Source of the DNA: JBGRPZ01 sp041725955
Lineage (GTDB): Bacteria > Bacteroidota > Bacteroidia > Bacteroidales > JBGRPZ01
DNA: 49,305 nucleotides
Direction: 5' to 3'
NCBI GenBank assembly: GCA_041725955.1
Contig: JBGRQE010000018.1
Location: 1-49,305 of the forward strand
Below the pieces are notes generated by a model. The model saw only the letters and a program-made list of their open reading frames with translations, was not told where the DNA came from and did no database searches. Made by a program: the position numbers and the translations under genes. The number at the start of each line of letters is the position of its first letter. The stretch's first letter is position 1. Positions 8,214-18,497 of the stretch are shown in pieces.

Positions 8214-9236
8214 TTATAATAACTTTCTGGTTTCCTCTAAAAACACCTCAACTTCTTCCTTTGTAGTATCAAAAGCACACATTAATCGCACCTCACTTCG
8301 TTGATGATTCCATACCCAAAAAAAGCTTAATTCCTGAAGTTTTGGAATTAAGTAAGCAGGCATTTTAAAAAACACTCCATTAGAATCGACATTCTGTATT
8401 AGTTCAAAGCCAGGAAGAGCCTCAATTCCTTTAGCCAATAAATTGGCCATTCCATTAGCCTGTTTAGCATTCTTTTCCCATAATCTTTGAGTTAAGTATG
8501 CTTCATATTGGGCAGCAATAAAACGCATTTTAGAATGCAACTGCAAACATTGCTTTCTGTAATACAAAAAGTCTTTTGCCAACTCAGGTTTAAAGAAAAC
8601 AACAGCTTCACCAAACATTAATCCATTTTTGGTTCCACTAAATGACAAAACATCAACCCCTGCATCAACAGTAAATTCTCTGAATTCTTTTCCCAAAGCA
8701 ACAGCAGCATTGGCCAAACGTGCACCATCCATATGAAGATACATACCATGTTTATGTGCTTTTTCTGATAAAGCCTTGATTTCTTCTATAGAATATAGTG
8801 TTCCTAGCTCAGTAACTTGCGAAATACTTACTATTTTAGGTTGACTATGGTGCATTACTCCTATATTGGGAACAAAACAATCAATATCTGATGGACGAAG
8901 TTTACCCTCTGGAGTTGATATAGCATTAATTTTACTACCAGTAACTTTCTCCGGAGCACCTGTTTCATCCACATTCATATGGCATGTTTCGGGAGTAATA
9001 ATAGAATGAAAAGAGGATATACAATTTTGAACCGACAAAACATTTGCACCTGTTCCATTATACACAAAAAATACTTCTATAGAATCTCCAAACTCCTTCT
9101 TAAAAGCATCAATTGCTTTTTTTACATATGGATCGTCCTCTCCGTAGGCAGGACAATGTTCAAAATTGGCATCATTTAGTGCCTTCATAATCTCTGGAGC
9201 TACCCCTGCCCAATTATCACTTGCAAAAGCTTTCAT
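8214..9236 (-). CDS. threonine aldolase family protein (PLP-dependent)
   Basis: A 340-residue enzyme of the Beta_elim_lyase/low-specificity threonine aldolase family, which splits L-threonine or L-allo-threonine into glycine and acetaldehyde. The motif HMDGARLANA carries the cofactor-binding Asp and Arg, and FSGTKNG holds the lysine (K203) expected to bind pyridoxal phosphate. Length is normal for the family. It has no signal peptide, so it is cytoplasmic. It is monocistronic with its own strong promoter. Confidence 0.9.
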   Translation of the reverse strand: MKAFASDNWAGVAPEIMKALNDANFEHCPAYGEDDPYVKKAIDAFKKEFGDSIEVFFVYNGTGANVLSVQNCISSFHSIITPETCHMNVDETGAPEKVTGSKINAISTPEGKLRPSDIDCFVPNIGVMHHSQPKIVSISQVTELGTLYSIEEIKALSEKAHKHGMYLHMDGARLANAAVALGKEFREFTVDAGVDVLSFSGTKNGLMFGEAVVFFKPELAKDFLYYRKQCLQLHSKMRFIAAQYEAYLTQRLWEKNAKQANGMANLLAKGIEALPGFELIQNVDSNGVFFKMPAYLIPKLQELSFFWVWNHQRSEVRLMCAFDTTKEEVEVFLEETRKLL

Positions 9237-9256
9237 ATTCTCATTTTTTTAATCTT

Positions 9257-9288
9257 CAAATATAAACCTCTCTAAGGTAATGTTCAAA
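9257..9288 (-). promoter_or_regulatory. Bacteroidota-type promoter of the threonine aldolase gene
   Basis: On the minus strand TTTG (9288-9285) is followed after 20 bp by TATATTTG (9264-9257), a full match to the TTTG / TAnnTTTG consensus. Transcription would start near 9250, only about 13 bases before the start codon at 9236. Confidence 0.75.
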
Positions 9289-9301
9289 CATATCATATAC
9301 A

Positions 9302-9331
9302 AAAGAAGCTGCCCCTATAGGACAGCCTCTT
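9302..9331 (-). terminator. hairpin downstream of the macroglobulin gene
   Basis: An imperfect stem (AAGA/TCTT, GCTG/CAGC, CC/GG with single mismatches) spans 9302-9331, about 45 bp after the stop codon of the macroglobulin gene on the minus strand, and is followed there by TTTTG. Confidence 0.5.
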
Positions 9332-9375
9332 GTCTCAAATTTATGAATCAGAGCTATTTAGCTCACAATTATGAT

Positions 9376-12300
9376 CTATTTATTCACTCTAACGCGATTT
9401 CCTTTAGAATGTGATACAAACTCAGGACTATAATAGCTCTGTAAGGATGCATTTCCATTACTAAAATCTCCAGATTGCGCTACAAACAAGGAATACGTAA
9501 GCACATAACTACCTCTATTAATATAATCAAAAAAGAAATCTACAGAAGCATCTTTTATACTTAAATAATAGCCAAGACCTTCTTTCCATTGAAATCCAGA
9601 GATACTGGATTTAGGTTCAAAGCCTGAAGCACGTAGATCTTGAAGATGCACAAAATCCATATCTCTATCAACTGTAATATTTAGCTGAACCAATATTTCG
9701 TCTCCAACTTTTATCTCTGTTCCCTTTTCAACTTTCTCTAGATTAATTCCCTTATCTGAATTTCGTTTTACAAAAAGAATTTTTTCTATATGTAAAGGAA
9801 TATCTTTAGCAGAAGATTTCACCTTATCCAAATCTTCGAAATACTGGAAATAGACAGCTCCAAAAGCAGGACCTTCTCCTTGGCGATCAACTTTTATATT
9901 TCCCATCTCTGGTTTTATATCCGACTGTAAATAGGTTTTAGAAATAAAACCTGTACCAGCAATTTTCTTCTCATTATTACTATCAATTTTTACATTACCC
10001 AATTGGATTTGTACTTGAGGCTCTTGGTCAAGCAAATTCTTTCCAGTAAACACAAGTGCTCCTATTGCATCAATTGTAGCTCTTGAAGTTGGCCATGAAT
10101 TGGTTTGCTTATTCTTAATTAGCCATTGTTTCATTCTATTTACAGATTTTTGATCACCAGTAATTTTATCAAAAACATGAATCAAAAATGACTGAGTTTC
10201 AATAGAAGAATTAAACCATAAGAAAGATAGAAAATCGCTTCGCCAGTACATTCCCAAATTAGGTTTATATAAAGCTTTATCTTTTAAGCTTGCCACAATA
10301 TCTTGGGCAGTTTTCTCATTACCCATTTCTTTAGCAATAAGAGCAACCATTCCCTGAATCATATATGACTGCTTTAACCATTCATAACGACTTTGCTTTT
10401 GGTAATAATTAAAAATCTCTTTAGTATTATTATCCATCGAAAAAGTATCGATAAAATAAGTTCTGTAAAGAACATATTCAACCATAGAAGACGAAAGTTT
10501 TATATAAGGTTTAGGTCCTTTTTCCTCTTTAAGCTTCATATACTCTTTAACCATTTCCTTATCCAGCCATTGAGTTGCCTTACTTAGAATATCCTTAATC
10601 TCTGGCTCTTGATTTAAATCGATAATTTTATTATGTGCCAAAGACAGCATATTTTTCCACACATTTTGAGTAGAATACCAACTTCCACGCATTCCTTTAA
10701 ACCAGGAATATGACCCATCGGGCAATTGCAATTCTCTTAATTGCTGTGTATAGCTCGATTTTTTCATGGCAATAGTATTTACATCAAAATAGGCAGCGAC
10801 TCTTCTTTTCTGTTCACTCTCATTTTTAGCATCTAACAACCAAGGAGTTTGATCTAAAACCAATTTCTTTAGATCTTGATTTTTCTCCAGATTACTTAGA
10901 AACTGATCGGGACTGGTTTTACGCCATAATTCAAATACTTCCTGAATCTTTGGATTACTATTTACTATATAGCTTCCCATAGCAGCAGCATAATAAGCAG
11001 CAGCATATTGATCGGAACTTTCTGCTTGCTTAATCAGCAATGATGGTAATGCTTGAATTGCATACCAAACAGGATTATTAGTAAACTCAAAGCTTAAACG
11101 ATAAGGGCTTGATGTTTTACTCTTCTCTGAATCGAGTAATTCATCAAATTGGAAAGATTTTTCTTCCGTTCCATTCACCTCTATAACTTGCGATGAAGTT
11201 ACCAAAGTTCGATTACTAAGTACAGGAATAATATTTTCTTCACCATCACTAAAGTTATCACTTCGAACAACAACACGATACTTAATCACGGATATATTAT
11301 CAGGAATTTTTAAGTTCCAACTTAATCCAATGGTTTGTCCTTTCTTTATCTTAAGTTGTTTTTCTTTATCTGAAGAATTTACAATTCCCTCAATAGGTTT
11401 TTCTGTTTCCGGATTGATTATTTGGATATCGACACTAACATCCAAGTCCTTTTCACTGGTATTAATTACACTTACAGGAAAGTCAATCTGATCACCTTCA
11501 CGTAAAAATCGTGGAGAATTTGCAGCAATCATAAGATCTTTAGATGCTGTTAACTCACGAACAAATTTCCCAACTTTTAGATCTTTAGTGTATGCAAGAG
11601 TTCGGAATTTCCATTTGGTTAATGACTCTGGAAGGGTAAATTCTACCAAAACATCTCCGTCTTTATTGGTTTTAAGGTTGGGATAGAAAAAGGCTGTTTC
11701 TTTAAAGTTCTTTCTAAGCTGTAAAGTATTATTATTTGATTCTTGTGTTCCTTTGAAACCTTTAGAAGGAGATGTTTGATCTGAAACTGAAAAAATCATA
11801 GACTGATCATCTGCTTCAACTGACTTTTCGCTTATATCGGCAGCCTCACCATTTCCAGATCGTACGCCCATAGATTTCATCATTAACCTTCCACCACCTC
11901 TAGTTGCGAAGTTATGATCGCAAGGAGATTCCAATTTAACTTCCCCTGGTTGAATCTCATATTGATCACGTTCTTGGTTATAGGTAAAAAAGCGCGTTCT
12001 ATCCTTTCCAAAAGAAAAAGACCCCCAATCAGAGGAATAATCAAATTTTATACGAGATAACCATAAATCCAAAGACCAGTTATCCGATGCAAACTCATCT
12101 AAAGAAGCATCATACATAGAGGCCAACACACTAGCAGCAACAGGAAAGTTCTTATTATCTTTAATCTGTAAAGTCCATTTTTCCTTAGTTCCAGGATTCA
12201 ATTTATCTTTTAGTACATTCCATTGAATATTCAACTTCTTATTATCATAAGGGACAAGAATATTCTGATTATGCTTATACATCCTATTCCCTTCTACACG

Positions 12301-15300
12301 AATAAAAGTTGCATTTAATTCTCCTCTATAACTCTCAAGAATAGGAAGCTCAATTTTCATCTGCTTATCTCGGATATCCAGCCATTTACGTTGCAGTAAC
12401 TTTCCATTACTATAAAGACTATATAAAACCTTTGATTTATTATCCGATTTTGATCCCAATAAGAAATAAACATTAGAACCTACTTTTGCTTCACCACGAT
12501 CTGAAACTGAAGAAACAAACCAATCGGTTAGTGGCAAAGGAATTTCCTTACTATTTGAATCAAAGAAAGTCACATACTTTTTATATTCAACATTATTACC
12601 ACTAATATCTTTAGTTTTTAGGTGCAACATATAAATACCCTCACCCCATTTTTTAAATGGCAACAAATACATTGAATCCTGAGCGGTATTAAAACTTGAA
12701 TTATAAACCAATTTCTTACTCCAATTCTCTTTATCCATCTCCCCCACATATGGGTCATTAGGAAATCTTTGCACAAATTTATCTTTAGGCAAGAATTGAA
12801 TATCAATATTAGACCATGGCTGCTCTCTCAATGCTGCTCTGGGATAATCCATCTCATAAACCTGAATATTTCCTTTTGCAGGGATAAATTCATCATTATA
12901 ATTTCTTGATTGGATATAAAATTCTTTAAAACTGCTTAAGTCCTCTCTCTCTTTTAAGCTACTATTCAACACCACAGATCGGGTTCCTATACCAATATAG
13001 GATTCTTTAGTCTGAGTTTCTCCACTTAAATTCGTTGCTTCAATTTGAATATTGTATGTATAACTTAATGGATCTTCATTTTTTTCCTGTAGTACTTTTG
13101 GTGTCTTAAACTGAAAATTGAATTCACCTTTAGAATTGGTTTTAATACTTCCCAAAGCAACAAGTTCGGATGAATAGTGCCCATAACCAAACCAGAAGTT
13201 TGGTTTTCGTCTTACAAAATACTTTACCTCAGCATCGGGGATCATATAACCAGCAAAAGCACGAATATTCCCTTTTATATGAATGGAATCGCCTAGTATA
13301 TTTTCTCCTTTAAATTTATCAATATTCACTTGAAAGCTAGGTCGCTTATATTCTTCAACTTGAATATTTTTATATCCATATGAAGAAGAGATCTTATAGC
13401 TACCTGTAAGTTGACCAGCAGGAATAACAAAACTTCCATTTATTCCACCAAAATCATCTGTATATAATAATTGTTCTGATATAACTTTACGGTTAACATC
13501 ATAAAACTGAACTTTCACCTCTGTTGATTCAGGAATTTTAGAATAATCATCATTCTTTTCTAAAAGTATCCCTTTATAAAAAACTTCCTGACCAGGACGA
13601 TAGATTGCTCTATCGGTAAATAAATTTAAATCCAAGCGAGCTTTGCTTGAAGAATTAAAAGATCTGGAAAGACTGAAATTATTGTTATCCCGATAAACAT
13701 CATCTTTATAATGCAGTTCAATCTCAAAAGAATTATTACTCTTATCATAATCTTCGCTAGAAAGAACTACAAAACCTTCTTTATCAGTATAGTAACTCTT
13801 TAGATATTCTAACTTATAACCACCTTGATTATAATCATAAATTCGAGAGAATACTTTTACTTCAACTCCACGCAATGGTTTTCCATTTTCCCTATCTAAA
13901 ACAACAAGCTCTTTTTCTCTATTTTCATTCTCCTTAAATACATATGAAAGGGAAGAAACATCAAAAGAAAGATAACTAACCTGAGATAAATCATTAAATG
14001 ATTTATCGGAAGAAGCTAAAAGAAAGTAACTTCCCAAGGGTAAACCCTCAAAAGGCAACTCTAGATTATGCGAACGATAATCATGTTTTTGTGGCAATTC
14101 AAAGACATCCTCTTTTACTTTTTCACGAGATACTATTTGATTGAAAATAGCATTCTTGTCATCATATTTTATATCTTCAATTTTTTGACGCTCAGCCTGA
14201 GTAACTTTATAAATACGAGTAAATATTCTATCTGTATTTGTATATTCTAACTTCATCAAAAAATCCTTCTCAGGGATAACACAAGACAAAGAGGTCACAT
14301 TAAAAGACTGATGACTTAGCTGACGCAATAAGACAAGACAATTTATCCCTCCCAATGATTTAGGAAAGGCATTGCTTCCTGACTCTGCAACACTATAAGC
14401 TTCTTTTAAATAATTGGGATATGATTTAGGATTGCTTTTACCCAAATTATTATATTTTGAAGCCAACTTCCATGCAATAAAGGAATATAATTCTTGACCT
14501 TTATACTGATTCAATAAATCTTTAAGTCGTTGAATATACAACTGATCTTTATTCTCAAATCCGAAAGCAGATAAACTTCCGATATAATTCTCAGAAACAT
14601 ATTCCAAACGTCGGATATTGGCTTCCTGGAAAGCATCGGGATCTTTATCATTTTTATGAGCTTTAAGCAAAGAGGAATAAACCCTTAAAATCATCAATCT
14701 AGGATCCGTATTTTCTACAGGAAATTTCATCTTCAAAAACTGATTAGCCTTATCAAATAATCCCTCTTGATCAAAGGCAAAAAAATCCTGAATGGAATTA
14801 GAAGAACTTTTATAATTATACTGAAAATAACGTATTGCCTGATAGGCAAAAACATCATACATATTCTGTTGGAAAGTATTATGAACAGCTTGCATCTTAT
14901 TTAAAACAACCGAAAAATCGGAAATTGGCTGATTCAACAACTCTGTATTTTGCAGTAGGTCGACATAAATCTTACTAATTTCTATATTAAATCGATCTTC
15001 ACTCCAGTGCTGAATATCTGTATCTTGCTCTGTTCCTATCTGGGCAGGACGTTCTCCGATTTTATAACTATATCTTGAATAATACTCCTGGTAGGCATTT
15101 GCAAGCAAAACTTTTAAATCAGCATTAAGGGTAGAGCCAGATTTTTCAAGATAAGTTCTTATTCGTTCTATATTTTTCAACTCTGCATCTTCCTGAAAAG
15201 AAGACTCTAGGCAAGACATATACATAATAGCATGCATAACCTCAGCATTATCTTGATTTTTAAATGCTTTATCAAGGATATCTTGTAATATAGTTGAAGC

Positions 15301-15438
15301 CTGTTTTGGCTTTCCCTGTGATTCCAGTTTTTTTACTTCCTTATAATTATAGGGATCATTCGGTGTGCTTCCCATAAGTATGACAGGTATTGATATGACC
15401 ATTACAGCCAAAATGAGTTTTAGATACTTTTTTTGCAT
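9376..15438 (-). CDS. exported alpha-2-macroglobulin family protein, thioester cysteine missing
   Basis: A 2,020-residue bacterial alpha-2-macroglobulin-like protein. A signal peptide (about 1-23, no lipobox) is followed by a long helical N-terminal part, an MG2 domain (about 600-695, starting near LFTDRAIYRPGQEVFYKG), bait-region and MG domains (about 985-1130), the A2M domain (about 1250-1340), an alpha/alpha-toroid thioester-type domain (about 1460-1780) and a C-terminal receptor-binding-like domain. Bacterial members trap proteases in the periplasm or on the surface. At the place where the family has CxEQ this protein has SSDQ (1474-1477), so it should not form a thioester. It is monocistronic, and divergent from a MacB-type permease across 253 bp. 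Confidence 0.92.
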   Translation of the reverse strand: MQKKYLKLILAVMVISIPVILMGSTPNDPYNYKEVKKLESQGKPKQASTILQDILDKAFKNQDNAEVMHAIMYMSCLESSFQEDAELKNIERIRTYLEKSGSTLNADLKVLLANAYQEYYSRYSYKIGERPAQIGTEQDTDIQHWSEDRFNIEISKIYVDLLQNTELLNQPISDFSVVLNKMQAVHNTFQQNMYDVFAYQAIRYFQYNYKSSSNSIQDFFAFDQEGLFDKANQFLKMKFPVENTDPRLMILRVYSSLLKAHKNDKDPDAFQEANIRRLEYVSENYIGSLSAFGFENKDQLYIQRLKDLLNQYKGQELYSFIAWKLASKYNNLGKSNPKSYPNYLKEAYSVAESGSNAFPKSLGGINCLVLLRQLSHQSFNVTSLSCVIPEKDFLMKLEYTNTDRIFTRIYKVTQAERQKIEDIKYDDKNAIFNQIVSREKVKEDVFELPQKHDYRSHNLELPFEGLPLGSYFLLASSDKSFNDLSQVSYLSFDVSSLSYVFKENENREKELVVLDRENGKPLRGVEVKVFSRIYDYNQGGYKLEYLKSYYTDKEGFVVLSSEDYDKSNNSFEIELHYKDDVYRDNNNFSLSRSFNSSSKARLDLNLFTDRAIYRPGQEVFYKGILLEKNDDYSKIPESTEVKVQFYDVNRKVISEQLLYTDDFGGINGSFVIPAGQLTGSYKISSSYGYKNIQVEEYKRPSFQVNIDKFKGENILGDSIHIKGNIRAFAGYMIPDAEVKYFVRRKPNFWFGYGHYSSELVALGSIKTNSKGEFNFQFKTPKVLQEKNEDPLSYTYNIQIEATNLSGETQTKESYIGIGTRSVVLNSSLKEREDLSSFKEFYIQSRNYNDEFIPAKGNIQVYEMDYPRAALREQPWSNIDIQFLPKDKFVQRFPNDPYVGEMDKENWSKKLVYNSSFNTAQDSMYLLPFKKWGEGIYMLHLKTKDISGNNVEYKKYVTFFDSNSKEIPLPLTDWFVSSVSDRGEAKVGSNVYFLLGSKSDNKSKVLYSLYSNGKLLQRKWLDIRDKQMKIELPILESYRGELNATFIRVEGNRMYKHNQNILVPYDNKKLNIQWNVLKDKLNPGTKEKWTLQIKDNKNFPVAASVLASMYDASLDEFASDNWSLDLWLSRIKFDYSSDWGSFSFGKDRTRFFTYNQERDQYEIQPGEVKLESPCDHNFATRGGGRLMMKSMGVRSGNGEAADISEKSVEADDQSMIFSVSDQTSPSKGFKGTQESNNNTLQLRKNFKETAFFYPNLKTNKDGDVLVEFTLPESLTKWKFRTLAYTKDLKVGKFVRELTASKDLMIAANSPRFLREGDQIDFPVSVINTSEKDLDVSVDIQIINPETEKPIEGIVNSSDKEKQLKIKKGQTIGLSWNLKIPDNISVIKYRVVVRSDNFSDGEENIIPVLSNRTLVTSSQVIEVNGTEEKSFQFDELLDSEKSKTSSPYRLSFEFTNNPVWYAIQALPSLLIKQAESSDQYAAAYYAAAMGSYIVNSNPKIQEVFELWRKTSPDQFLSNLEKNQDLKKLVLDQTPWLLDAKNESEQKRRVAAYFDVNTIAMKKSSYTQQLRELQLPDGSYSWFKGMRGSWYSTQNVWKNMLSLAHNKIIDLNQEPEIKDILSKATQWLDKEMVKEYMKLKEEKGPKPYIKLSSSMVEYVLYRTYFIDTFSMDNNTKEIFNYYQKQSRYEWLKQSYMIQGMVALIAKEMGNEKTAQDIVASLKDKALYKPNLGMYWRSDFLSFLWFNSSIETQSFLIHVFDKITGDQKSVNRMKQWLIKNKQTNSWPTSRATIDAIGALVFTGKNLLDQEPQVQIQLGNVKIDSNNEKKIAGTGFISKTYLQSDIKPEMGNIKVDRQGEGPAFGAVYFQYFEDLDKVKSSAKDIPLHIEKILFVKRNSDKGINLEKVEKGTEIKVGDEILVQLNITVDRDMDFVHLQDLRASGFEPKSSISGFQWKEGLGYYLSIKDASVDFFFDYINRGSYVLTYSLFVAQSGDFSNGNASLQSYYSPEFVSHSKGNRVRVNK

Positions 15439-15665
15439 ATACTTTACTTAAAAATTTATTCCTCATAAGTTTACCTTTGATATATTACAAAGGTCATTCC
15501 AGTTTGTTCTATTCACAGAAAAAATACAAATATTTGTTGCCATAGTATATGGCTAAAACGCTAACATATTGAGACAAACTAGATTTAAGATTTCTAAGAG
15601 CTACTTTTTTCTTTTATTTTTTGTTAAAAATAACGAAATCGACCATGAAAATAAAAGATTATACT

Positions 15666-15673
15666 TAGTTTTG
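15666..15673 (+). promoter_or_regulatory. possible -7 element of the lone MacB-type permease gene
   Basis: TAGTTTTG matches TAnnTTTG and lies 18 bp before the start codon at 15692, but no TTTG/TTG is found 19-21 bp upstream, so this is only half a promoter. Confidence 0.3.
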
Positions 15674-15691
15674 TGATGCAAACCTAAAGTT

Positions 15692-16936
15692 ATGATCTTT
15701 TTTGGCCTACTGCGCGAAAGCTTTCAATTTGCTTATCAAGCGCTTATACTAAATAAACTAAGAACATTTTTATCTCTATTGGGAATTACCATAGGTATTT
15801 TCTCTATTATAAGTGTGCTTACTTCCTTCGATGCACTGGAAAAATCCATACGTAATAATATCAGCAGTTTGGGAAGTGATGTTCTGTATATTCAAAAATG
15901 GCCATTTGGCGAGGTCGGACAAGAATATAAATGGTGGCAATATTACCAAAGGCCTCAACCTACCTCACGCGAAATGTCGCTACTTACCAGAAATTCAAAT
16001 ACTGTAGGATATGCAGCATTTTCTTTTGATGTATCCAGAACTGTAGAATTTGAATCCAACAACCTAGATAATATAGACATTCTATGTGTCTCTCAAGATT
16101 TCAATCAAATACGTAGTATTAATATTCAAAGAGGAAGATTTTTTACTCCTATAGAATCAAACGGAGGACAAGCGGTTGCTGTTATAGGCCATAATGTTTA
16201 TTCCAACTTATTTGGCACAGAAAACCCTATAGGGAAAGATATTAAAATAGCCGGGTATAAGGTTATGGTCATTGGAGTAATGACTCCTCAAGGAGAAGGC
16301 TCTTTTGGTGGTCCGGGCGACGATCAAGTTATTGTTCCCAGCAGCTTTGCACAAAAATTCGCTCAATCACGACGTATAAATACCAGTATACTTGTAAGTC
16401 CAAGACAAGGAATTAGTGCTGAACAAATGAAAGATGAAGTTACTGGAATATTCAGAAGTATACGTAGCCTACGCCCAAATCAAGATAATAATTTCGCTAT
16501 TAATCAGGTGGATATTCTAATGAAAAGCCTGAATAAAGTATTTGCTGTGGTAGGTATTGTAGGATGGATTGTAGGAGGATTTTCTCTTATTGTAGGAGGA
16601 TTTGGAATTGCCAATATTATGTTTGTAAGTGTAAAGGAAAGAACAAGCCAAATTGGTATTCAAAAGTCATTGGGAGCAAAAAACAACTTTATACTACAGC
16701 AATTTCTATTTGAATCTGTATTCCTTTCTATTCTTGGAGGAATATTGGGTCTTATTATTATTTTCATTCTAAGCTTAATCGTTCGATTTGGATTCGATAT
16801 TCCAGTAGGACTTAGTGTAAAAAATATATCTATAGGAATTGGTATATCTTTAGTTATTGGAGTGATTGCTGGATACCTTCCCGCATATTCAGCATCTAAA
16901 CTCGATCCTGTTGAAGCAATCCGACAGTCATTTTAG
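15692..16936 (+). CDS. MacB/FtsX-type ABC transporter permease (no ATPase nearby)
   Basis: A 414-residue permease with an N-terminal helix (about 22-42), a MacB_PCD periplasmic domain (about 45-260) and three C-terminal helices around the loop ERTSQIGIQKSLGAKNNFI. It lacks an ATPase domain, and no ATPase or adaptor gene adjoins it; the next gene on the strand is a lytic transglycosylase with its own promoter. The ATPase may be encoded elsewhere or borrowed from the operon at 2.4-6.7 kb, which is inference. Confidence 0.9.
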   Translation: MIFFGLLRESFQFAYQALILNKLRTFLSLLGITIGIFSIISVLTSFDALEKSIRNNISSLGSDVLYIQKWPFGEVGQEYKWWQYYQRPQPTSREMSLLTRNSNTVGYAAFSFDVSRTVEFESNNLDNIDILCVSQDFNQIRSINIQRGRFFTPIESNGGQAVAVIGHNVYSNLFGTENPIGKDIKIAGYKVMVIGVMTPQGEGSFGGPGDDQVIVPSSFAQKFAQSRRINTSILVSPRQGISAEQMKDEVTGIFRSIRSLRPNQDNNFAINQVDILMKSLNKVFAVVGIVGWIVGGFSLIVGGFGIANIMFVSVKERTSQIGIQKSLGAKNNFILQQFLFESVFLSILGGILGLIIIFILSLIVRFGFDIPVGLSVKNISIGIGISLVIGVIAGYLPAYSASKLDPVEAIRQSF

Positions 16937-16951
16937 ATTGATTTTGATTTT

Positions 16952-16982
16952 TTTGCATTTCACAAAAAAGCTATTATATTTG
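16952..16982 (+). promoter_or_regulatory. Bacteroidota-type promoter of the MltF-like gene
   Basis: TTTG (16952-16955), a 19-bp spacer and TATATTTG (16975-16982) fully match the Bacteroidota consensus. Transcription would start near 16989, giving a leader of about 18 bases before the start at 17007. Confidence 0.75.
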
Positions 16983-17006
16983 CGTAAGGCTGAAAATCAA
17001 TAAAAT

Positions 17007-18470
17007 ATGAAATTTGACTTTTCTGGTATTTTTCCTGTTAAAATTATTGCAACAGCAGTTATACTCTGCCTTTGCATTTTTTTATTCTATATTTTTATAG
17101 AAGATAAGGAAAAAGGCATTCAAAAACAGTATCCTACAGTCAATGTTGTTCAACAAATTGAAAGCAGGAAAACATTAAAGGCCTTAACTACACAAAGTTC
17201 AATAAATTATTTTATTTACCGAGGTCATCCCACTGGATACGCCTATGAAATGCTTCAAGATTTAGCAAAAAGCCTAAATGTAGATCTGGAAATAAGTATT
17301 GAAAATGACTTAACTAAAGCATGGGAAAAGATAAATTCTGGTGAATATGATATCATTGCTACCGACCTTACTATAACCAAAGAAAGAAAGAAAAAATTCA
17401 AATTTCTATCCCCCCATATAAAAAGTCGCCAAATCCTAATTCAGAATACGATTAAGCCAAAATCTAAAAAAAAGAGGAAAAAAATAATTCGGAATCCTTT
17501 AGATTTAGCTCATAAAACCATTATTATATCCTCAGGAACGATATTCAAAAGCCGGCTAGAACATCTCTCTGAAGAAATTGGAGACACTATAATTATAAAA
17601 GAAGAAAAAAAACCTGTTGAGGATCTTATAAAAGAAGTAGCCAAGAACAAAATTGACTATACCATATGTGATGAACATATTGCTAAGGTAGCCAAGAAAT
17701 ATTACCCTAGCTTATATATAAAAACTCCAATAAGCAGTCCGCAAAAAATTGCCTGGGCAATTTCAAAACTATCAGACTCCACTTCCATTGCAAAGCTAAA
17801 TCAATGGATGTTGAAATATAGCAAGAGCAAAAAATCGGCTATACTCTATGACAAATATTACAGATCGAGATTTGCTCCTAAAAAGATATTAAAAAGATAT
17901 AGAAATGTTCAAAAAGGACAAATATCAAAATACGACAAAACAGTAAAAGAGATTGCTCAAGAATATAATCTCGACTGGCGTTTACTATCCTCAATTATAT
18001 ATCAGGAGTCGGAATTTAAACCCAAGTCAAAATCAAAAGTAGGGGCCTATGGTTTGATGCAACTTATGCCCTATATTATGAAGAAATATAATATTGATAG
18101 CAGCTCATCGGCCAAAGAACATATCCGTTCAGGTGTAAGATATATCCATTATTTATACGATAGAATGCCCGACGAAATCCAAGACTCTACCCAAAGAATT
18201 AAATTTGCATTAGCCTCATACAATGCCGGTATAGCGCATGTTTATGATGCTCGAAGATTGGCAAAGAAGCATGGAAAAGATCCTGATATATGGGATGATA
18301 ATGTTGAAATATTACTCAAAAACAAATCTAAGCCAAAGTATTATAAAGATCAGGTAGTAAAATATGGGAAATGCAGAGGAATTGAGACTTACGAATTTGT
18401 AAGGGAGATATTTTCAAGGTATCACAACTATTGCAATCACTTTGATAAAGATGAAGCAAAAGAAGAATAA
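17007..18470 (+). CDS. mltF: MltF-like membrane-bound lytic murein transglycosylase
   Basis: A 487-residue protein with one N-terminal membrane anchor (about 10-30), a periplasmic solute-binding (SBP_bac_3) domain (about 50-285) and a C-terminal SLT transglycosylase domain (about 310-450). The catalytic glutamate is E334 in YQESEF, followed by SKVGAYGLMQLMP and, further on, FALASYNAGIAH. This is the MltF architecture: the enzyme cleaves the glycan strands of peptidoglycan with formation of 1,6-anhydro-MurNAc, and the solute-binding domain senses a ligand. The gene is convergent with glmS across 27 bp. Confidence 0.9.
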   Translation: MKFDFSGIFPVKIIATAVILCLCIFLFYIFIEDKEKGIQKQYPTVNVVQQIESRKTLKALTTQSSINYFIYRGHPTGYAYEMLQDLAKSLNVDLEISIENDLTKAWEKINSGEYDIIATDLTITKERKKKFKFLSPHIKSRQILIQNTIKPKSKKKRKKIIRNPLDLAHKTIIISSGTIFKSRLEHLSEEIGDTIIIKEEKKPVEDLIKEVAKNKIDYTICDEHIAKVAKKYYPSLYIKTPISSPQKIAWAISKLSDSTSIAKLNQWMLKYSKSKKSAILYDKYYRSRFAPKKILKRYRNVQKGQISKYDKTVKEIAQEYNLDWRLLSSIIYQESEFKPKSKSKVGAYGLMQLMPYIMKKYNIDSSSSAKEHIRSGVRYIHYLYDRMPDEIQDSTQRIKFALASYNAGIAHVYDARRLAKKHGKDPDIWDDNVEILLKNKSKPKYYKDQVVKYGKCRGIETYEFVREIFSRYHNYCNHFDKDEAKEE

Positions 18471-18497
18471 AAACTCCTTTTGCTCCAAGATAATATT

